Assembly: GCA_020916435.1 (NCBI GenBank)
Contig: CM037095.1
Location: 34,924,763 to 34,988,762 of the forward strand
Direction: 5' to 3'
Length of the DNA stretch: 64,000 bases
From: Oxytropis ochrocephala
Lineage: Eukaryota; Streptophyta; Magnoliopsida; Fabales; Fabaceae
A program made the translations under genes and the position numbers. Shown here piece after piece: positions 1-10,301 of the stretch. The notes beneath the pieces are model-generated. The model was not told where the DNA came from. It made no database searches and worked only from the letters and a program-made list of their open reading frames with translations. Within the stretch, counting starts at the first letter, position 1. Each line of letters begins with the position of its first letter.

Positions 1-342
1 AATCGCTCCTTCTTTACCGCTTTATTTCTTGTTGTTTATGCCACCCGAGGGTTGGCACCAATTTACTTCCTACTTTTGCCGCCTGAGGGTTGGCACCAAT
101 CTATTTCCTGCTTTTGTTGGCTTACTGAGGGCTGACACTTCATTCATTACAGTCATTTCTGGCTGGTATCCATTCACCCAAAAAGAAAAAAACTAGAAGA
201 CAAAAAAGGAAAAGAAAATTCGGGTTTTTCCCTAAGTAGACAAAATCGGTATAATTTCTGAATTCTTTATCTCTATTTTGCCTCTGAATATGTTTCACCA
301 TTTCATATTCCTTATTAAAATCTAGATAAAGAGGCAAAAATT
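1..342 (+). repeat. 3' UTR-like leader with short tandem repeats, upstream of an Ogre/Tat LTR
   Basis: Two good copies and one degenerate copy of a roughly 40-bp unit containing GAGGGTTGGCACCAAT lie at about 40-150. The segment ends in a purine-rich stretch (about 325-338, AAAGAGGCAAAAA) that could be the polypurine tract just before an LTR. I see no coding sequence here. The reading as a retrotransposon 3' UTR is inferred from its position and repeat content. Confidence 0.4.
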
Positions 343-1297
343 GCCATACCCCAATTTTGTCCTACTTTAGGTCAAAACCCTAATTTTCCCCAAAAATAAA
401 TAAATAGAAGAGAAAAGAGCATCATGCATTGCATTTAGGGTTCTAAAAGTCATTTCAAAGCTTCTAAAATCATTTTTGGAGTTGGAATGCACTTTTTGGA
501 CAAACTAGGGTTTTTCAATGCAAAAGGGTATTTTAGTCATTTCGCAAATAAAGGACAATTCCTCGGGACAAGCCATTCAACATGCATTTCAAGGTATTAG
601 AGGTCATTCCTGGGGTGAAAAGTCATTTTTGAAGTGAAAATGTGCTTTGGGCAAAGAACTGGGATTTTTAGGGTGAAAGGGCATTTTGGTCATTTCGCAA
701 TAAAAACGGATTTTCGTCACAAATCACTGAGCAATCATCAATGAATTATTTGAGGAAGATTTGTGCTTAATTGTGTTTTTTTTTGCACATAAATATTAAA
801 CCTTTTGGCATAAAAATCAAATTTTTGAATAAAAGGGTAAAATGGTCATTTCCTTTGAGGTAGGGTCAACAAATCAATTTTGGGAATGGTGACATCATGG
901 AATTTAGAGCCCAATGATTGATTCCTAGGATAGGCCCAAAATAGAAAAAATCTTCATAGAATAATCAAAAGGAATAAAAAAAGAATAATCAAGAAAATGA
1001 AAGGATAATTACAACTTGCATTTTTTCCCTCCCTCTCCCATAGTGTGGCCGAACAGCACTCCCTCCTTTCACCCTCATTTTTGTGTTTCTTCAACACCCT
1101 CAATCCATGTGATGATGAATCTCCACCCTCCATTCAAATTTAAAGTCTAATCCTAGTGCACCTCTCAAGATCAATGACCAATATACCCCCTAACTTGTTG
1201 ACCAAGTTCAAATTGATTTTATTTATTAATATTCAGCTGAATATTAATTGATTTAATTGGTTTGATTACTATTTTACCCCTAAGCTCACTCCCACCT

Positions 1298-1305
1298 TAT
1301 AAATA
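1298..1305 (+). promoter_or_regulatory. TATA box of the plus-strand LTR
   Basis: TATAAATA sits in a C-rich context and is followed by a CT-rich leader, which is the usual arrangement of a plant LTR promoter. Transcription would start about 30 bp downstream, near 1330-1340. The start site is inferred, not seen. Confidence 0.6.
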
Positions 1306-1994
1306 CCTCACATATTCACTCTTTCCCAACTTTTGCTCATTCATTCTTTCACTTAGAATTGAAACACAACTCTCTCCTCTCTTTTCCTCCTCCTTGGCCG
1401 AAGCTTCATCCCACACTCTCTTCCTCCATTCTTTTGTTTCCTTCACCCAAACACCACCAAATCACTTCAAATCCACTCCTCCTCCATAGATCTTCCTCTT
1501 TTCACCATTTATTTCACATTTTCATCATCAAGTGCTTGGAATTTGATGTTGGGCGTGGGTATTTCTTGGGTATTTCTTGAAGATTCTAGTTGATTTGGTT
1601 ACTTATTCTTCATTTCCTACTCCTACTAGCATGGATCCAAGGTAAATCTCTAAAACCCTTGCATCATTTACAATATTTTGCATCAAAACTCATATTCTCT
1701 TCATCATTTTTGCATACTCATCATTTTCATATTTAAAATGTAGTTTGTTTTTGTTGTTGGGGTGAGAGTTGGCATCTCACCCTTGAATAATTTAGTTTGT
1801 TGTTATTTTGTGTTGATCTTTGCATTTTAATGGAATAAACATGCGATTTTGTCTCCTATGTGGTTCGCATTTTTTGGGGTTCTAATTTATCTTGTTGTTC
1901 TTTTTTTTACTTGATTATGTTTAATCTTGTTATTAGTGTTTAAATCCTTGTGTTAAATGTGACTTTTAGTCCATATTACTTGCAAACATTTGTG

Positions 1995-2860
1995 GTGTTG
2001 ATGATTTAGCAAGATGACTCCTACTTGTGCTTTATGCATCTTATGTTAAAGTAGTGAGGTTTGCTAGATAGGATTCAACCTCTTCTTAGTTTATTACTCT
2101 TGTGTTATTTGTTTATTGTTAATTGTTGATGATTTTGCAACCTGATTCTCACTTGTGCTTAGAGCACCATGGTTTAAGTGAGAGGATTGCAAGATATGAT
2201 TCAACCTTGTTTAGGAGGTTTTCTTGTTTAATCTTTTTAGTTGTTAATTGTTGATGATTTTGCAACTTGATTCTCACTTGTGCTTAGAGCACCATGATTT
2301 AAGTGAGAGGATTGCAAGATATGATTCAACCTTGTTTATGAGCTTTTCTTGTTTAATCTTTTTAGTTGTTGTTTGTTGATGATCTAGTCACTTGATTCTC
2401 ACTTGTGCCTAATGCACTATGATTTAAGTGAGAGGATTTCTAGGTGTGATTCAACCAAGTTTATGTATTCCTCTTGCTTAATCCTTCTTAGTTGTTGTTC
2501 ATTTAATCTAGCTCTAATTTGCTTGTTATTGAGTGTTGATGATAGGCAAGTTGATTCTCACTTGTGCCTATGGCACCTTAATTCAAGTGAGAGGATTGCT
2601 CTATGTGATTCAACTTGTGTTTATGTGTTAATCTAGTCTTATTCCCTTGCTTATTATTAATTGTTGATGATAGGCAAGTTGATTCTCACTTGTGCCCATG
2701 GCACTTTAATCCAAGTGAGAGGATTGTTATATATGATTCAACTTTGTTTAATGTTCATTATTGTTCATGGTTGAGGATAGATCAAGTGATTCCCACTTAT
2801 GCCTAGTGCATTGTGTCCAAAGTGGTGAAGATGGTTTTAGATGATTCAACCCCTTTCATT
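1995..2860 (+). repeat. Seven-copy tandem array, about 125-bp period, inside the LTR
   Basis: Copies begin at GTTGATGAT-like starts near 1997, 2125, 2250, 2375, 2535, 2663 and 2770, so spacings are 128, 125, 125, 160, 128 and 107 bp. Each has the order GTTGATGAT, TTGATTCTCACTTGTGCC, a GCACC/GCACT segment, AAGTGAGAGGATTG, then GATTCAACC. The TCTCACTT and AAGTGAGA segments are complementary, so every unit can fold into a small hairpin. The first and last copies are the most diverged, as is common at array edges. Confidence 0.85.
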
Positions 2861-3520
2861 TGTATTCTTGAATAATTAAAAATGAGGTTTTGGGCTTAAA
2901 GTTTAGGGTTTGAGCAAAGGATAGACTTATCCAAGTCTTGATGCAATTCTCTTTGTTCACATGGATGGTTGCAAATGATAGGTCCAATTCGACCTTGATG
3001 CCTTAGCTTGTTTAATCAAATAATCATTGTTCTATGTTCATTAGTTTAATTAAGATCACTCCATGCCTATGGTCAATTGTTTACTTGTTATTGATGCCAA
3101 TTAGATGTCTTAACTTGATTGTGCGCCACCATTTCCACTTGCATGATTTCCTAATGAAGACGTAAGCCTACATGCATGTTGTAGCATAGGGTCATTAGGG
3201 TTTGTGCACCCTCTCTCACACACACAATTACTTTTGAGAACTCTACTTTGCATCTTTGACAATTAAACTCTTGATTCATATTGACATGTTTAGTCTTAAC
3301 TAATAATTGACATGTTCATGGTAAATTGAATTGGCAAATGTGTTTGAATGGTTGTGGACTTGGAATTGATTGAAACGTTCTACTCTTTTCCTAAAATCTC
3401 ACCAAATTAACTTCTTTTCCTTTCACAAGTAAATAAAGTAAAAAACCCGTTTTTCCTAAAAAAAACTCATAAGGAGTAAAGTCGGACGTACGGCCGATGT
3501 TGACTAGCATCCTAAGATCG

Positions 3521-3630
3521 GAGTTGTACAACTCAAACATCTTGGGATACTTATGAGAAATAAAACAAGCAACTAACAACTTAAACCCTATTTCAAAAAT
3601 GAGTAAGGAATCAAGTCGGATGTACATCCG
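3521..3630 (+). promoter_or_regulatory. Pair of 14-bp palindromes with GTAC core in the LTR 3' part
   Basis: GAGTTGTACAACTC lies at 3521-3534 and CGGATGTACATCCG at 3617-3630. Both are perfect palindromes centred on GTAC. Related 12-bp palindromes occur in the LTR and leader of the Ogre at 5466-19417. Their role is unknown. GTAC is the core bound by plant SBP/SPL-type factors, so protein binding is a possible but untested explanation. Confidence 0.5.
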
Positions 3631-4299
3631 GTTGGTTAGCGCCTTAGGGTTAGCCACCAGATGCGATTCAGGCGAGCACGAGATACTTGCTCAAATAAAA
3701 GCAACCAACCTCACAACAAATTTTTCAAGTAATTCAAATCACTTTTCGATAAGTAGGGGCACGCGTCGCTGCATGCAGGCGGGGATGTCTATGTTTTAGG
3801 GTTAGTGGACTGCATACTTGATTCCGAGAACCCCTACAATAAAAAACACGAACACACCAAAACTTCTCGACTCAGGAGAACTACGTAAGCTTTGAATTCT
3901 CCATCGCACCGGGAGATAAGTAGGAGCGGGCCACGTCCCGTCAAGCGCGCTTTTCAAAAATTCTAAAAAGAATATTTCTTTTCTCCGCTTACAAAACATT
4001 TTTCTCAAATAAAAAGAATACGAAAAGAAGTAGAACAATTGTTTCAAATCAAACCTTGTCGAAACCACACATCAAATTAATGGTTCCCTTTCGGTAGAAA
4101 GGAGGTGTGGGGTGCTAATACCTTCCCCATACCTAACCGACCCCCGAACCTAGATCTCCTGTTTTCGAAAAGACCACCTGCCTTGTATGAAAAGACGTTT
4201 TTTCAATGTTTTCGTCTCAAAACTAAAATATTGGTGGCGGCTTCAAAATTTTCCCACGTTGTACATTGAGAAGTCCAAACCGGATTTTTTGAGGTGCAA

Positions 4300-5078
4300 T
4301 GTAACACCCCCTTCTACTAAATACTAATTTAATAAATAAAAATCAGAGTTTTCAAAAACTTTTCCACGCACCTCAAAGAGAATGCCACATTTCATCAAAA
4401 CATCACAAAATATCATTTAAAACTCAACGCATCTAGTGCGTGAAATATATATCATATCCAAGTGGGGCGTAGTTGGAATCGACGAAAGGAATCCACGATC
4501 GGTGGAACCAAGGCAAGAATTGAAATCAGCGGCCAATTCCGAATGGGAGTGCAGAGTTTGGGGTTCGGTCGTGGAGGGAGGAAGGAGAACGCACGGTGAG
4601 AGAGGAGCGGCGCGAGGGTTTGTTGTTGGCTGCTGTTTCTCACGCAGGACGCAGGGAAGAAGAAGGAAGGAATGGGCCGAGTTCAGGGCTGCGTCCGTGG
4701 GCTGGGTCTGCGCATTAGTTTAGTGAGAAGGGGGTGCGTTTAGTAAAGAAAAGGGGTTGTATGCAACTAAAACAACTCTAAGTCTATTTTAAATCATTTT
4801 AAAGCCTAACTTCACTACCACAATATTTTTAACAACTCATTATCCCAAAATAATCTCTATTGTAAATAACATCTAGAATACTAATATTTATAACAATAAA
4901 ATAAATAAGTATAATTATAAATAACAATCATATTTCACAAATAGCTTATAAAAACACATCTAAATATAAAAATATATTTATTCAACTAATTTAATGGCTC
5001 AAACACATAATAAATCAAAATGATGCACCCTTATCAAATCAACTCCAAATAACTTCTAATAAAATTTGGGCCGTTACA
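4300..5078 (-). mobile_element. Truncated Tekay-type gypsy LTR, minus orientation
   Basis: In minus orientation the segment begins TGTAACGGCCCAAATTTT and ends GGGGGTGTTACA, the TG..CA form of an LTR. Its left 150 bp match the terminal part of the solo LTR at 33531-36444 and of the fragment at 37765 (AAAAATCAGAGTTTT, CTTTTCCACGCACCTCAA, GCATCTAGTGCGTG). It is much shorter than those, about 0.78 kb against 2.4-2.9 kb, so it is probably internally deleted. A polypurine tract and a gag remnant lie directly upstream in the sense direction, which suggests this is the 3' LTR of that element. No function is expected beyond possible promoter or terminator activity. Confidence 0.65.
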
Positions 5079-5097
5079 ACTCTCCCCCACTTAGAAT
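5079..5097 (-). other. Polypurine tract of the Tekay-type element
   Basis: Read on the minus strand, AAGTGGGGGAGAGT lies directly before the LTR start TGTAACGGCCC. A purine-rich tract in this place primes plus-strand DNA synthesis in LTR retrotransposons. The preceding CGAGGACGAAAAT phrase is typical of the 3' end of Tekay/Del chromoviruses (family knowledge). Confidence 0.65.
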
Positions 5098-5211
5098 ATT
5101 TTCGTCCTCGAAAATCTAACTATCATGGGTATGCAAACTTAAACACTCACTACAACAAACATTAAACTCTAGCAAACACCCTAATGAAACTCATACCTCT
5201 AAATGTAACCA

Positions 5212-5460
5212 TCACTCCTCCGCAGGCTCCGAACCTGCCAGAACAAACACTCTCTCGCTAGACTCCTCCTTCTTCGGCTTTGGACACTTGGTACTAATGT
5301 GCCCCAATTCCCCACAGTTGTAGCCGACCACATCCTTCTTCTCATACTTAGCAGCTACATGACCTTCCTTACCACACTTGAAACACTTATTGACCATGAA
5401 ATCTGGACTCTTATGCCTCGGCTTACCACACTTGTGACACACAGTACCCGCAACAGCGTC
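5212..5460 (-). pseudogene. Tekay-type gag, C-terminal CCHC zinc-knuckle part (interrupted)
   Basis: On the minus strand this encodes a nucleocapsid tail with three degenerate CCHC knuckles: CHKCGKPRHKSPDF, CFKCGKEGHVAAKYE and YNCGELGHISTKC, followed by a KPKKEESSERVFVLAGSEP tail and a stop. CCHC knuckles bind the RNA genome. Each knuckle has lost one Cys (to Phe, Tyr and Tyr), so the domain is probably dead. The upstream part of the same gag is at 19423-19570, on the far side of the Ogre at 5466-19417. Joining across TCCCC keeps the frame. Protease and RT, expected after gag in this family, are missing between here and the LTR, so the element is also deleted internally. Confidence 0.75.
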
Positions 5461-5465
5461 TCCCC

Positions 5466-5665
5466 TGTCGTGACCGGGGTCTCGACGCGGACGGCTCAAA
5501 AATAGATTATTTGAGGAGTCGCCACCCAATTTATTAGTAATAGGAAAATTGAGAAAAACCTAATTTGAAGTTAGTTGGTCTGCGTAACTAGGTTGGATTC
5601 GGGAGTCGGTTATGCGAAGGGAAGGGGTGAAAACTAGTTTCACTGCACCCGTTGGCACAAAATTA
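5466..5665 (-). mobile_element. Remnant of the Ogre 3' LTR (last ~200 bp)
   Basis: This matches the inner end of the right-hand LTR (about 16893-17085) almost base for base: GACGGCTCAAAAATAGATTA, GAGGAGTCGCCACCCAATTT, GTCTGCGTAACTAGGTTGGA and GGGTGAAAACTAGTTTCA. Homology stops near 5660, where the 3' UTR begins on the left copy and about 2.3 kb of further LTR continues on the right copy. The simplest reading is a deletion that removed the polypurine tract and the U3 part of the 3' LTR. Confidence 0.8.
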
Positions 5666-6685
5666 AATAATTTGCTTACTTGTGAACGCATTTGTTTCAG
5701 GGTTAGAACCATTACTGCGAACTAATGACCTTCAACCAATCCAACTTTCGTATACTTCCCCTTTCTTTTGCGAACCATGTCGTCCTTTCTTAATATTGAT
5801 CCCTTTTGCCTGAATGCCTTCCCCTCGGCCCCTGTGCAAAACTTACTTGAGACTCATTGCGACCTCTGAGTTCTCTTGCCTTTGTAGTGAAGGGTGCGGG
5901 TTTACCTCTCCATATTTGATGGTCAACTGAGTTCTTTTTTTTTTTATTTTTTTTTTACAGTTATTAAGGTATTACTGACATACTCATCTTGAAGTTTGCC
6001 AGACTTAAGCCATTTTATTTGAGACATAAATTAATGAATGAATCATGAATGCCATAATAAAAGAACAAACTAAAGAATCAATTATGAATGCAAGAACAAC
6101 ATGAATGCAGAAACAATTGAACAACCAGCAAAGATGGTTTGACATTGGCTAGAATGAAGAAGTACAAATGGGAAAAGTGGTCATGGATAGAGAACCCCCA
6201 CAAATCTTGCCCCATTATGAGTTGGTCGATCCCTCATTCGCTGACCCTCCTGAAACCCTTAATGCGACTACTTGAGTGGATTCTGATGCAGCCATAGAAA
6301 CCATATTGCCCTTGGTGTGAGCGTGATCATTGAGTTCCTCTGCCGTTTATGCCCTCCTTTTTTTTATTTTTTATTTCGCCTTAACTTTTGCCTAGACTGC
6401 CCTTTTGGGTTTTCAATCTAGCAAGCTTTGTTGACCCTAATTTTTGCCTAGACCGCCCTTTTGGGTTTTCGGTCTACCGGGTCTTTATTATCCCTGATTT
6501 TCGCCTAGACTGCCCTTTCGGGTTTTCAATCTAGCGAGATTCTCTTTTATTTGCCCCTAATTTTTGCCTAGACCGCCCTTTTCGGGTTTTCAATCTAGCG
6601 GGACTTTTTACTTTTATTTTTTTTTCTTACTTCTTCAGGCATAAAATTTCTTGACAAATGTCTCGAGTTTATCGGCTTTTAGCGC
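5666..6685 (-). repeat. Ogre 3' UTR with four hairpin-forming repeats (about 6381-6605)
   Basis: No ORF is supported here. Four copies of a roughly 58-bp unit lie at about 6381, 6442, 6497 and 6557. On the sense (minus) strand each contains CTAGATTGAAAACCC-GAAAAGGGCGGTCTAG or a variant. CTAGA can pair with TCTAG and CCC with GGG, giving a stem-loop. One to two copies of the same motif occur at 37680-37760 in the 3' UTR of the other Ogre-like element. Poly-T stretches at about 5936-5957 and 6357-6372 are homopolymer tracts. The rest (5666-6380) holds nothing I recognise. Confidence 0.7.
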
Positions 6686-7602
6686 TTAGTGTCCTTCACT
6701 ATCGATCAATACTAAGGCTCCACCTGGAAACGCATGCTTGACCACATATGGGCCATCATAATTGGGTGCCCACTTACCACGAGCATCCTCTTGGTGTGGC
6801 AGTAATTTCTTCAGAACTAAATCTCCAGGTTGGAACTCTCTGGGGCGTACTTTCTTGTTGAAGGCCCTGGCCATCCGACTTTGATACAACTGCCCGTGAC
6901 AAATGGCTGCCAATCTCTTCTCTTCAATCATATTCAGCTGTTCAAATCGAGCTTTTACCCATTCTGATTCTTCTAGATCTGCCTCCATTAAAACCCTCAA
7001 GGATGGTATTTCAACTTCAATGGGGGACACATCTTCCATCCCATATACCAAAGAAAATGGCGTTGCCCCAATGCTGGATCGTATGTTAGTGCGATAAGCA
7101 TGTAGAGGGTAGGGTAACATCTCATGCCAATCTTTGTAATTAACCACCATTTTGGCAACGATCTTCTTGATGTTCTTATTTGCCGCTTCATCGCACCGCT
7201 CATCCGGGGTCTATATGGGGTTGAATTGTGATGTTTGATCTTGAAGTTTTTGCATAGTCTTTGTATCTCAGAGCCATTAAGGTTGGGAGCATTGTCTGTG
7301 ATAATTCTTTCAGGGATCCCATACCGGCAGATGATGTCTCTCTTCAGGAACTTGGCAAACACTTTTTGGGAAATGCTAGCATATGAGGATGCTTCTACCC
7401 ACTTGGTGAAATAGTCAATTGCCACTAGTATGAACCGATGCCCATTCGATGCTTTTGGATTAATCGGCCCAATCACGTCGATTCCCCACATGGAAAACGC
7501 CCAAGGACTTGTTAGGTTATGCGTACGAGAAGAAAGGGGCGCATTGATCCCGCTTTCGCATACAACCGGCATTTGAGGCACTTTCTCACATGAGCTATGC
7601 AA
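6686..7602 (-). pseudogene. Integrase domain of the Ogre element (broken)
   Basis: Encodes the core and C-terminal parts of a Ty3/gypsy integrase, which inserts element cDNA into chromosomes. Recognisable parts: the catalytic core start PWAFSMWGIDVIGPI, the first Asp in FILVAIDYFTKWVEA, the second Asp in IITDNAPNLN, and, after a frameshift near 7195, the segment KDWHEMLPYPLHAYRT and a GDLVLKKLLP tail. The catalytic Glu region (about 7180-7200) lies at that frameshift, where the frame reads MSGAMKRQ. A second frameshift near 7515 separates this from the zinc-binding domain upstream. The protein cannot be made intact. Confidence 0.85.
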
Positions 7603-9605
7603 TCGGCTTCCATGGTGGTCCAGTAAAACCCACTCCTCATAACTTTTCGGGTCATCATGTGTCCGTTTGCATGCGTTCCACAGATACCCTCATGTACCTC
7701 AGTCATGATCTTTCGTGCCTCTTGTGCATCTACACATCTCAACAAAGTACCATCTTGACTTCGCTTGTAAAGTATTTTTCCGCTCATGAAGAAATTCATT
7801 GCCAACCTTCTAATTGTTTTCCTGTTTATTTCACTTGCCCCTGTTTGGTATTCGCCATGTTGGATGTACTGTTTTATATCATAGAACCATGGTTTGTTGT
7901 CTGGCCCTTCTTCTTCCACATTTGCACAATATGTTGGTTCGTCTTTAACCCCTATACAGATAGGTTGGACCTCAGCATTGACATTTAACTTAAACATCGC
8001 CGCCAGGGTAGCTAGAGCATCAGCAAATTGGTTCTTGTCTCGCGCCAGATGAGTGAATGTTACTTCTTCAAAGTTTTCCATCAGTTGAGTCAGATGCTTT
8101 TGATAGGGCACTAATTTGGAGTCCTTGGTTTGCCATTCACCCTTTACTTGGTAAATGATGAGAGCTGAATCCCCGAACACATATAATCTCTTCACGCCTA
8201 GGTCAATTGCAACCTATAGGCCATTTGCACATGCCTCATACTCAGCCATATTGTTGGTACATTCAAAACTCAGCTTGATGGCAACAGGGTATTGTCTTCC
8301 TTCTGGTGAAATCACTACTGCCCCGATGCCGTTTCCGTACATATTAACTGCTCCATCAAAGTACATTTTCCAAGCAGTCTCTGGCTCTTCATCAGCCACC
8401 ATTATTCCTCTTTCATCTAAGCTAGACGACTGCTCCTCCTCAAGTGGGTTTTCGGCTAGATAGTCGGCGATGGTACTTCCTTTAATAGCCTTTTGTGACA
8501 CGTACTTAATGTCATATTCTGATAATATCACTTGCCATTTTGAAACCCTCAAAGAAACATGGGGGCTTTCGAAAATGTACTTCAGTGGATCAAAACGAGA
8601 AATCAACCATGTAGTGTAGTACAACATGTATTGACGGAGTCTCTTAGCGGTCCATACCAAAGCACAACATGTTTTCTCGATCGCCATGTAGCGGGTCTCG
8701 CAGTCATTGAACTTCTTACTCAGATAGTAGATTGCTTGCTCTTTTCCTGAAGTGTCATGTTGTCCTAGCATTGCACCCATGGATGATGGCAACACAGTCA
8801 AGTACAAAATCAACGGTCGGCCTGGCGTTGGGGGAGCCAAAACGGGAGGATTTGACAAGTAGTCCTTTATTTTGTCAAAAGCTTCTTGACATTTCTCGTC
8901 CCATTTACCTGGCTGGTTCTTTCTTAGTAGCTTGAATATGGGCTCACATGTGCTAGTCAGATTGGCAATGAACCTAGCAATGTAGTTCAGCCTCCCCAAA
9001 AAGCTCCTCACTTCATGCTCGCTTTTGGGGGCAGGCATTTCCTGAATAGATTTTATCTTATCAGGGTCCACCCTTATGCCATCCCTACTTACAATGAATC
9101 CGAGTAACTTTCCTGAAGATGCCCTAAACACACACTTGTTGGGGTTCAATCGAACCTTGTACTTCCTGAGCCTTCCAAACAACTTTCGCAGCACCCCAAC
9201 ATGGCTTTCTCCATCTTGAGACTTTGCGACCATGTCGTCCACATACACCTCGATCTCTTTATGCATCATATCATGGAACAGAGCAACCATGGCACGTTGG
9301 TATGTTGCCCCAGCATTTTTTAGACCGAAAGGCATCACCCTATAGCAAAAGGTTCCCCATGCAGTAATGAATGTGGTCTTTTCTTTATCCTCAGCATTCA
9401 TGGGGATTTGATTGTATCCAGAGTAACCGTCCATAAATGAGAAACGGTGGTTCTTAGCGGTATTGTCAACAAGTAAGTCGATGTGAGGAAGTGGGAAATT
9501 GTCTTTGGGACTAGCCTGGTTCAAATCTCGATAGTCCACACACATCCTGACTTTCCCATCCTTTTTGGGTACTGGAACAAGACTTCTAAGAACCTTGCCT
9601 CCCAT
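7512..9605 (-). pseudogene. Reverse transcriptase, RNase H and integrase zinc domain of the Ogre element
   Basis: RT copies element RNA into DNA and RNase H removes the RNA strand. In sense order the reading shows VPVPKKDGKVRMCVDYRDLN, FSFMDGYSGYNQI, MPFGLKNAGATYQRAM and the catalytic YVDD (near 9236-9250), then the thumb/connection, RNase H with FDGAVN, AEYEA, GDSAL and FADALATL, and the integrase H2C2 zinc site from HEGICGTHANGH to CLKC. An in-frame TAG at 8214-8216 interrupts RNase H, and a frameshift near 9590-9605 separates the N-terminal part. Apart from these, RT motifs are well preserved, so decay may be recent relative to other elements here. Confidence 0.9.
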
Positions 9606-10043
9606 TGTTTGGTCACCTCCTCTTTGATTTTCAAGGACATGTCTGGGTGCATCTTTCTCAACTTTTGTTTCTTTGGCTTTACATCTGGAAAGAGAGGAAT
9701 ATTATGCGCTGCTATTTTGGGATCAACGCCAGGCATATCTTTGTAGGACCAGGCGAAAACATCAAGATACTCTTTAAACAAAGCGATCATTTCTCCCCGT
9801 TCAGGGTTGTTTACCAACTTCAACTCTCTCTTCTCGTCCTCGGTTCCCATATTGATGACCTCTATTGTTTCATCGTTCAACCCAAACTCTCTTTCAGTGC
9901 GCCCTAGAAGTTTCGAAAATCTGTCAATCAGATCGTCATCTTCCTCCAACTCAAAATAGTCCTCACTAGAAGTCGTAAGGGGATCAGATGACAAGTTCTC
10001 GACGTTCTCACAATGAGGCGAAACTCTTGCGATGTTAGTATCC
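9521..10043 (-). pseudogene. N-terminal exon of the Ogre RT polyprotein (ORF3 start)
   Basis: From the inferred splice acceptor at 10045/10044 the frame encodes an acidic linker followed by a segment conserved in Ogre/Tat polyproteins just before RT: TIEVINMGTEDEKRELK, FKEYLDVFAWSYKDMPG and KIKEEVTKQ. The equivalent region of the second element is at 26560-26940. The frame runs open upstream to about 10171, but that stretch is the pyrimidine-rich intron end. A frameshift near 9600 disconnects it from the RT domain. Confidence 0.75.
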
Positions 10044-10300
10044 CTGGAGAGTAGTTTATAACGGAGTTGGGAAATAGCAAGGAAAAGGAGGAAAATAAAA
10101 TAAAAATAAGGGGGGAAGTGAGACATTATAGAGAGATCGGGAGAGGAAATGAAACAACAATAGAAATGCATGCAAATTCATTCAATTATTGTCTCAAGCA
10201 AAATAACATAAGTCTTATAGCCTTGCTCGGCTAAATTAAACAAAGTAAAAGACGATTACATGAAAGTAACAACATCAATAAGCGCTCGGCATGCCAATTG
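10044..10300 (-). other. Putative Ogre intron between protease and RT
   Basis: The minus strand between the protease stop (10302) and the ORF3 exon is T/C-rich and ends in a good acceptor, AAACTACTCTCCAG followed by GGATACTAACATC, giving an exon start at 10043. Ogre elements characteristically carry an intron here, removed to fuse gag-pro with RT. The donor is uncertain. GTAATC in TTTCATGTAATCG is one candidate. Confidence 0.6.
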
Positions 10301-10301
10301 C

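Larger units (their letters stand above)
343..4299 (+). mobile_element. Ogre/Tat-type Ty3/gypsy LTR, plus orientation (probably a 3' or solo LTR)
   Basis: This is long non-coding sequence of about 4 kb with the layout of a plant gypsy LTR: a TATA box near 1298, a pyrimidine-rich leader after it, a 125-bp tandem array (1995-2860), and a 3' part (about 4080-4290) containing GGTGCTAATACCTTCCCC, CCGACCCCCGAACCTAG and TTGGTGGCGGCTTC. The same phrases, reverse-complemented, occur at the ends of the Ogre element at 5466-19417 (ATAACCGACTCCCGAATCC, GGGTGGCGACTCC), which ties the two families together. Both boundaries are uncertain. I found no partner LTR or internal region in the window, so this could be a 3' LTR, a solo LTR or a truncated 5' LTR. 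Short ORFs here are not convincing genes. Confidence 0.6.

Noticed and set aside
1262..1580. Two overlapping Ser/Pro-rich ORFs after the TATA box
   Set aside because: Low-complexity translation of the CT-rich LTR leader in two frames. More likely untranslated.
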